Assembly (NCBI GenBank): GCA_031286555.1 | Contig: JAITUD010000407.1 | Location: forward strand, 1-8,804 | Length of the DNA: 8,804 nt | Direction: 5' to 3' | Origin: Microbacterium sp. | GTDB taxonomy: Bacteria; Actinomycetota; Actinomycetes; Actinomycetales; Microbacteriaceae | Notes under the pieces: model-generated | What the model was told of the DNA's origin: nothing | The model's database searches: none | What the model saw: only the letters and a program-made list of their open reading frames with translations | Translations under genes and position numbers: made by a program | Part shown: in pieces, positions 6,019 to 8,804 of the stretch | Position numbering within the stretch: position 1 is the stretch's first letter | How the letters are laid out: every line of letters begins with the position of its first letter

Positions 6019-7371
6019 ATGCCCGACAACGTCGTCCCGAGCCGCCGCTCCCTGGCGTCGCGCCTCGACGCTCTTCCTCTCACACGCCGTCACGCGCGGA
6101 TCCTGACCGGCTCCGGCATCGGCTGGGCGCTGGATGCGATGGACGTCGGACTGATCTCGTTCATCATCGCCGCGCTCGCCCAGCAGTGGGCGCTCACCCC
6201 GACCCAGCTGGGCTGGATCGCCTCTGTCGGCTTCATCGGCATGGCCATCGGTGCGAGCGTGGGCGGGCTTCTCGCGGACCGCTACGGGCGCCGGCAGGTG
6301 TTCGCCATCACTCTCCTCGTGTACGGCGTCGCCACGGGTGCCAGTGCTCTCGCGGCGGGCGTGACCGGCCTGCTCATCCTGCGTTTCGTCGTCGGGCTCG
6401 GCCTGGGCGCCGAGCTGCCGGTGGCCTCCACCTACGTGAGCGAACTCGTGCCGGCCCGCATCCGTGGCCGCCTGATCGTCGTGCTGGAGGCGTTCTGGGC
6501 CGTCGGCTGGACGGCGGCCGCGCTCATCGGCTTCTTCGTGATCCCCGCATCCGAGGACGGCTGGCGCTGGGCCTTCGCCCTCGGCGCGATTCCCGCGCTC
6601 TACGCGGTGATCGTGCGCTGGGGGCTGCCGGAGTCTCCGCGCTGGCTCGCCGGCCGCGGGCGGATCACACGCGCGCAGAAGATCGTCGAGACCTTCGAGA
6701 AGGATGCCGGGATCGTGCTGCCCCCGGCGATCAACAAGGAGCCCGACACGCGACCCGTCGCCGTGACGACGGCCGCTCGACTCGCGACCCTGTGGAACAG
6801 GGAGTTCCGGCTGCGCACCGCGAGCATCTGGCTGGTCTGGTTCTGCGTGAACTTCGCCTATTACGGCGCGTTCATCTGGATCCCCAGCATCCTCGTCACG
6901 GCGGGCTACGACCTGGTGCGCTCGTTCGGCTTCACGCTGGTCATCACGCTGGCGCAGCTGCCCGGCTACGCGGTCGCTGCCTGGCTGATCGAGGTGTGGG
7001 GGCGCCGCACCACGCTGTCGGTCTTCCTGGTCGGGTCGGCGGCATCGGCCGTGCTCTTCGGCACCGCCGACAGCACGGCCATGATCATCGGCGCCGGCAT
7101 GGCGCTGTCGTTCTTCAACCTCGGGGCCTGGGGCGCGCTGTACGCGGTCACGCCCGAGATCTATCCGACGTCCCTGCGCGGAACAGGTGCCGGCTGGGCA
7201 GCCGGCGTCGGTCGGATCGCGTCGATCTTCGCGCCGCTGCTGGTTCCGACGATGCTCGGGGCGGGCGGCACGCCGTTGGTGTTCACGGTGTTCTCCGCGT
7301 TCTTCCTGGTCGCGGCCGTCGCAGCATGGGGACTCGTCGATCGCCGCGGCGCCGGCCTCGACGATCGCTGA
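6019..7371 (+). CDS. MFS transporter, YceI/NiaP-like, substrate uncertain
   Basis: This 450-residue inner-membrane protein has about 12 predicted helices and belongs to the sugar-porter-like part of the major facilitator superfamily. The loop 2-3 signature GGLLADRYGRR is at 82-92. Helix 1 carries WALDAMDVGLISFIIAAL (36-53) with Asp39 and Asp42. Helix 4 contains LRFVVGLGLGAELPVA (121-136). Before the central loop is PESPRWL (204-210), and near the end is PEIYPTSLRGTGAG (379-392). A charged cytoplasmic loop at about 210-265 separates the halves. The DAMDVG and LGAELPVAST blocks recall B. subtilis YceI (nicotinate transporter NiaP), but aromatic-acid or sugar transporters share much of this, so the substrate is open. 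ATG 6019 fits the leaderless -10 box; the ATG at 6011 is out of frame. The 31 bases after it contain the promoter of the next gene. Confidence 0.93.
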   Translation: MPDNVVPSRRSLASRLDALPLTRRHARILTGSGIGWALDAMDVGLISFIIAALAQQWALTPTQLGWIASVGFIGMAIGASVGGLLADRYGRRQVFAITLLVYGVATGASALAAGVTGLLILRFVVGLGLGAELPVASTYVSELVPARIRGRLIVVLEAFWAVGWTAAALIGFFVIPASEDGWRWAFALGAIPALYAVIVRWGLPESPRWLAGRGRITRAQKIVETFEKDAGIVLPPAINKEPDTRPVAVTTAARLATLWNREFRLRTASIWLVWFCVNFAYYGAFIWIPSILVTAGYDLVRSFGFTLVITLAQLPGYAVAAWLIEVWGRRTTLSVFLVGSAASAVLFGTADSTAMIIGAGMALSFFNLGAWGALYAVTPEIYPTSLRGTGAGWAAGVGRIASIFAPLLVPTMLGAGGTPLVFTVFSAFFLVAAVAAWGLVDRRGAGLDDR

Positions 7372-7396
7372 CCCGTCGCCGAAGGCGCAATAGGCT
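7368..7396 (+). promoter_or_regulatory. Leaderless promoter of the SGNH hydrolase gene (-35 and -10)
   Basis: This is the most complete promoter in the window. CTGACC (7368-7373, four of six matches to TTGACA) is followed by a 17-base spacer and TAGGCT (7391-7396). The -10 box ends 6 bases before ATG 7403, so transcription should start at the ATG. The -35 overlaps the TGA stop of the MFS gene (7369-7371). No Shine-Dalgarno is present in the 31-base gap. Confidence 0.65.
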
Positions 7397-7402
7397 GGAC
7401 CG

Positions 7403-8158
7403 ATGGCAGCTGTGCGTTTCGTCGCGATCGGAGACTCGTTCACCGAAGGCGTGGGTGATGAGCTTCCCGACGGCCGCGTGCGCGGCTGGGCCGACATCGC
7501 CGCGCAGGGGTGGGCGGATGCGGCGGGCGAGACGATCGAGTACGCGAACCTCGCGATCCGGGGCAAGCTGGCCTGGCCGATCGTCGAGCAGCAGCTCGAG
7601 CCCGCGCTCGCACTGCGCCCCACGCATCTCTCGTTCAACGCAGGCGGCAACGACATGCTCCGGCCGAAGGCCGACATCGAGCACATCGCCGACTCGTTCA
7701 GCCGCGTGCTGCGGCGCTGCGACGAGGAGGGCGTGACGATGATCGTGCTCTCCGGAGCGAACCCGAGCGGGCAGCTTCCCCTGGGGAAGACGATTCAGGC
7801 CCGAGGCGACGAGCTGTCGGCGGCGGTGCTGCGGCGCTTCGAGGACCGCCCCGACGTGCTGCGGGCCCTGAACTGGCCCGACAGCGAGCTGTCCATGCCG
7901 CCGTACTGGTCTGAGGACCGGCTGCACATGAACGCCAACGGTCATCACCGGGTCGCGGCGCGGGTGCTGCACGCGCTGGGCTACGAGCCGCCCGCGCAGT
8001 GGTGGGCCGCCCCCGAGCACGGCGCCGCAGGGCCGACGGGTCTGCAGTACTACCGTGAGTTCGTCGGCCCGTGGATCAAGCGGCGTGTGACGCGGACGTC
8101 GTCCGGCGACGGCCGCGCCGCGAAGTACGCGACCTGGGTGGAACGGATGCCGCAGTGA
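7403..8158 (+). CDS. SGNH/GDSL-family hydrolase, probably a cytoplasmic esterase
   Basis: This 251-residue protein has all the SGNH signature blocks. Block I, GDSFTEG (10-16), has nucleophile Ser12. Block II, NLAIRG (49-54), has Gly54. Block III, GGND (81-84), has Asn83. Block V, DRLHMN (172-177), supplies Asp172 and His175. A complete Ser-Asp-His triad and oxyanion hole imply an active ester or lipid hydrolase. There is no signal peptide or lipobox, so it acts in the cytoplasm, unlike many secreted GDSL lipases. After the catalytic His a tail of about 65 residues ends in a basic stretch (WIKRRVTRTSSGDGR, 224-238), which I recall as common in actinobacterial members. Its substrate is unknown. 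ATG 7403 fits the promoter and the short lead before block I. The stop overlaps the next start by four bases (GTGA). Confidence 0.94.
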   Translation: MAAVRFVAIGDSFTEGVGDELPDGRVRGWADIAAQGWADAAGETIEYANLAIRGKLAWPIVEQQLEPALALRPTHLSFNAGGNDMLRPKADIEHIADSFSRVLRRCDEEGVTMIVLSGANPSGQLPLGKTIQARGDELSAAVLRRFEDRPDVLRALNWPDSELSMPPYWSEDRLHMNANGHHRVAARVLHALGYEPPAQWWAAPEHGAAGPTGLQYYREFVGPWIKRRVTRTSSGDGRAAKYATWVERMPQ

Positions 8159-8804
8159 CGAAGACTGCCGGAAGGCGCCTGCCCCGGCGCATCCTGCAGC
8201 TCGTCGGCGGCGTGCTCCTGGCCGGCATCGGGATCTCGTTCATGATCCGCGGCGGCATCGGCGCGGCTCCCTGGGACGTGCTCGCGCAGGGCATCGCGAC
8301 GCGGGTGCCGCTGACCTTCGGCACGGTCAGCGTGATCCTCTCGCTGCTGGTGCTCCTGGCATGGATCCCGCTGCGCCAGCGTCTCGGCGTCGGCACGATC
8401 GTCAATGCGGTGGGAGTGGGGATCGGAGCGGATGCCGGCTTCCTGTTCGTCCCCGAGGTCGACGCGCTCTGGCTGCGCATCCTGTTCTTCGTGATCGGTC
8501 TCACGCTGTTCGCGGTGGGCTCGGGCCTGTACATCGGTGCACGCTTCGGGCCAGGGCCGCGGGACGGACTGATGACGGGTCTGCACTCCCGACTCGGGTG
8601 GCCCCTGTGGCTGGCCCGCACGATCGTCGAGCTCTCCGCGCTGGCGCTCGGATGGATCCTCGGTGGCGTGGTCGGCATCGGCACGGTCGCGTTCGCGCTG
8701 CTCATCGGGCCGATGGTCCAGTATTTCCTGCGCCTCTTCGCGGTGCGCATGCCGGCGGACGAGACCGCGACCGACGAGGCCCCGGGGCGCACCAGAGGGC
8801 CTCG
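8155..8804 (+). CDS. YczE-family integral membrane protein (3' end outside the window)
   Basis: The frame opens with GTG at 8155, overlapping the SGNH stop as GTGA, and runs to the window edge without a stop, giving 216 visible codons. After a basic start (MTKTAGRRLPRR) there are about six hydrophobic segments, near 13-31, 53-71, 79-99, 105-127, 150-170 and 171-197. The diagnostic block is GARFGPGPRDGLMTGL (128-143), typical of YczE/COG2364 membrane proteins, which have no settled function. A related block, GGIGAAPWDVLAQGI (33-47), occurs in the first half, implying an internal duplication. The acidic, hydrophilic tail after 200 suggests the protein is nearly complete. There is no separate promoter and only a weak purine patch upstream, so it is probably translated by coupling to the SGNH gene. 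This GTG is preferred because the basic N-terminus leads straight into the first membrane segment. Confidence 0.88.
   Translation, partial: MTKTAGRRLPRRILQLVGGVLLAGIGISFMIRGGIGAAPWDVLAQGIATRVPLTFGTVSVILSLLVLLAWIPLRQRLGVGTIVNAVGVGIGADAGFLFVPEVDALWLRILFFVIGLTLFAVGSGLYIGARFGPGPRDGLMTGLHSRLGWPLWLARTIVELSALALGWILGGVVGIGTVAFALLIGPMVQYFLRLFAVRMPADETATDEAPGRTRGP

Noticed and set aside
5926..7686. A 586-codon - strand open frame opposite the MFS gene
   Set aside because: Its charged, repetitive Arg/Asp/Gly/His composition is the antisense image of membrane-helix codons. The + strand MFS frame is clearly real.
6186..7736. A 516-codon + strand open frame overlapping the MFS and SGNH genes
   Set aside because: It is out of frame with both, rich in Arg, Gly and His, lacks motifs, and would overlap two well-supported genes.
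1..8804. Mobile elements, CRISPR arrays, tRNA/rRNA genes, phage or defence systems
   Set aside because: I saw no direct repeats, transposase or integrase motifs, tRNA-like cloverleafs or defence domains. The gene content and base composition are uniform and housekeeping-like.

Overview
This is an ordinary, gene-dense stretch of a high-GC actinobacterial chromosome. The gene set, codon use, TAGGCT-type -10 boxes and PolA features fit Microbacteriaceae (Microbacterium or a close relative). That assignment is inferred from pattern recognition, without a database search. There are no mobile elements, CRISPR arrays, tRNA or rRNA genes, and no sign of recent transfer.

Layout. The window opens in the last 18 codons of a + strand gene, tentatively an ANTAR response regulator (PdtaR type). 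A convergent - strand gene follows (82-504), encoding an EntH/PaaI-type hotdog thioesterase. Divergent from it is polA (550-3180), DNA polymerase I with 5'-nuclease, degenerate 3'-5' exonuclease and polymerase domains. Ten bases later comes a DUF885 putative metallopeptidase (3191-4861), closed by a strong 17-bp hairpin. Next are an LLM-class flavin-dependent oxidoreductase (4946-5977), a 12-helix MFS transporter resembling YceI/NiaP (6019-7371), a cytoplasmic SGNH/GDSL hydrolase (7403-8158), and a YczE-family membrane protein (8155 to the window end, incomplete). The last two overlap by four bases and are probably translationally coupled. No gap longer than about 85 bases lacks a gene.

Expression. 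The most consistent non-coding signal is a TAGGCT or TAGGAT hexamer ending 6-7 bases before the start codons of polA, the DUF885 gene, the MFS gene and the SGNH gene. That is where a sigma-A -10 box sits when transcription starts at, or within about a base of, the start codon, so these four genes look leaderless. None of the four has a usable Shine-Dalgarno sequence. The LLM gene lacks the box and instead has a clear Shine-Dalgarno. The thioesterase has a Shine-Dalgarno plus a - strand TAGGCT about 60 bases upstream, inside polA.

How the genes work together. PolA is housekeeping DNA repair and replication. The other genes are metabolic or uncharacterised (CoA-ester hydrolysis, possible peptide hydrolysis, flavin-dependent oxidation, small-molecule transport, ester hydrolysis, membrane protein), and most appear to be separate transcription units. 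I found no convincing undescribed multi-gene system. The findings worth follow-up are the promoter architecture, two regulatory dyads, and several protein families of unknown substrate.
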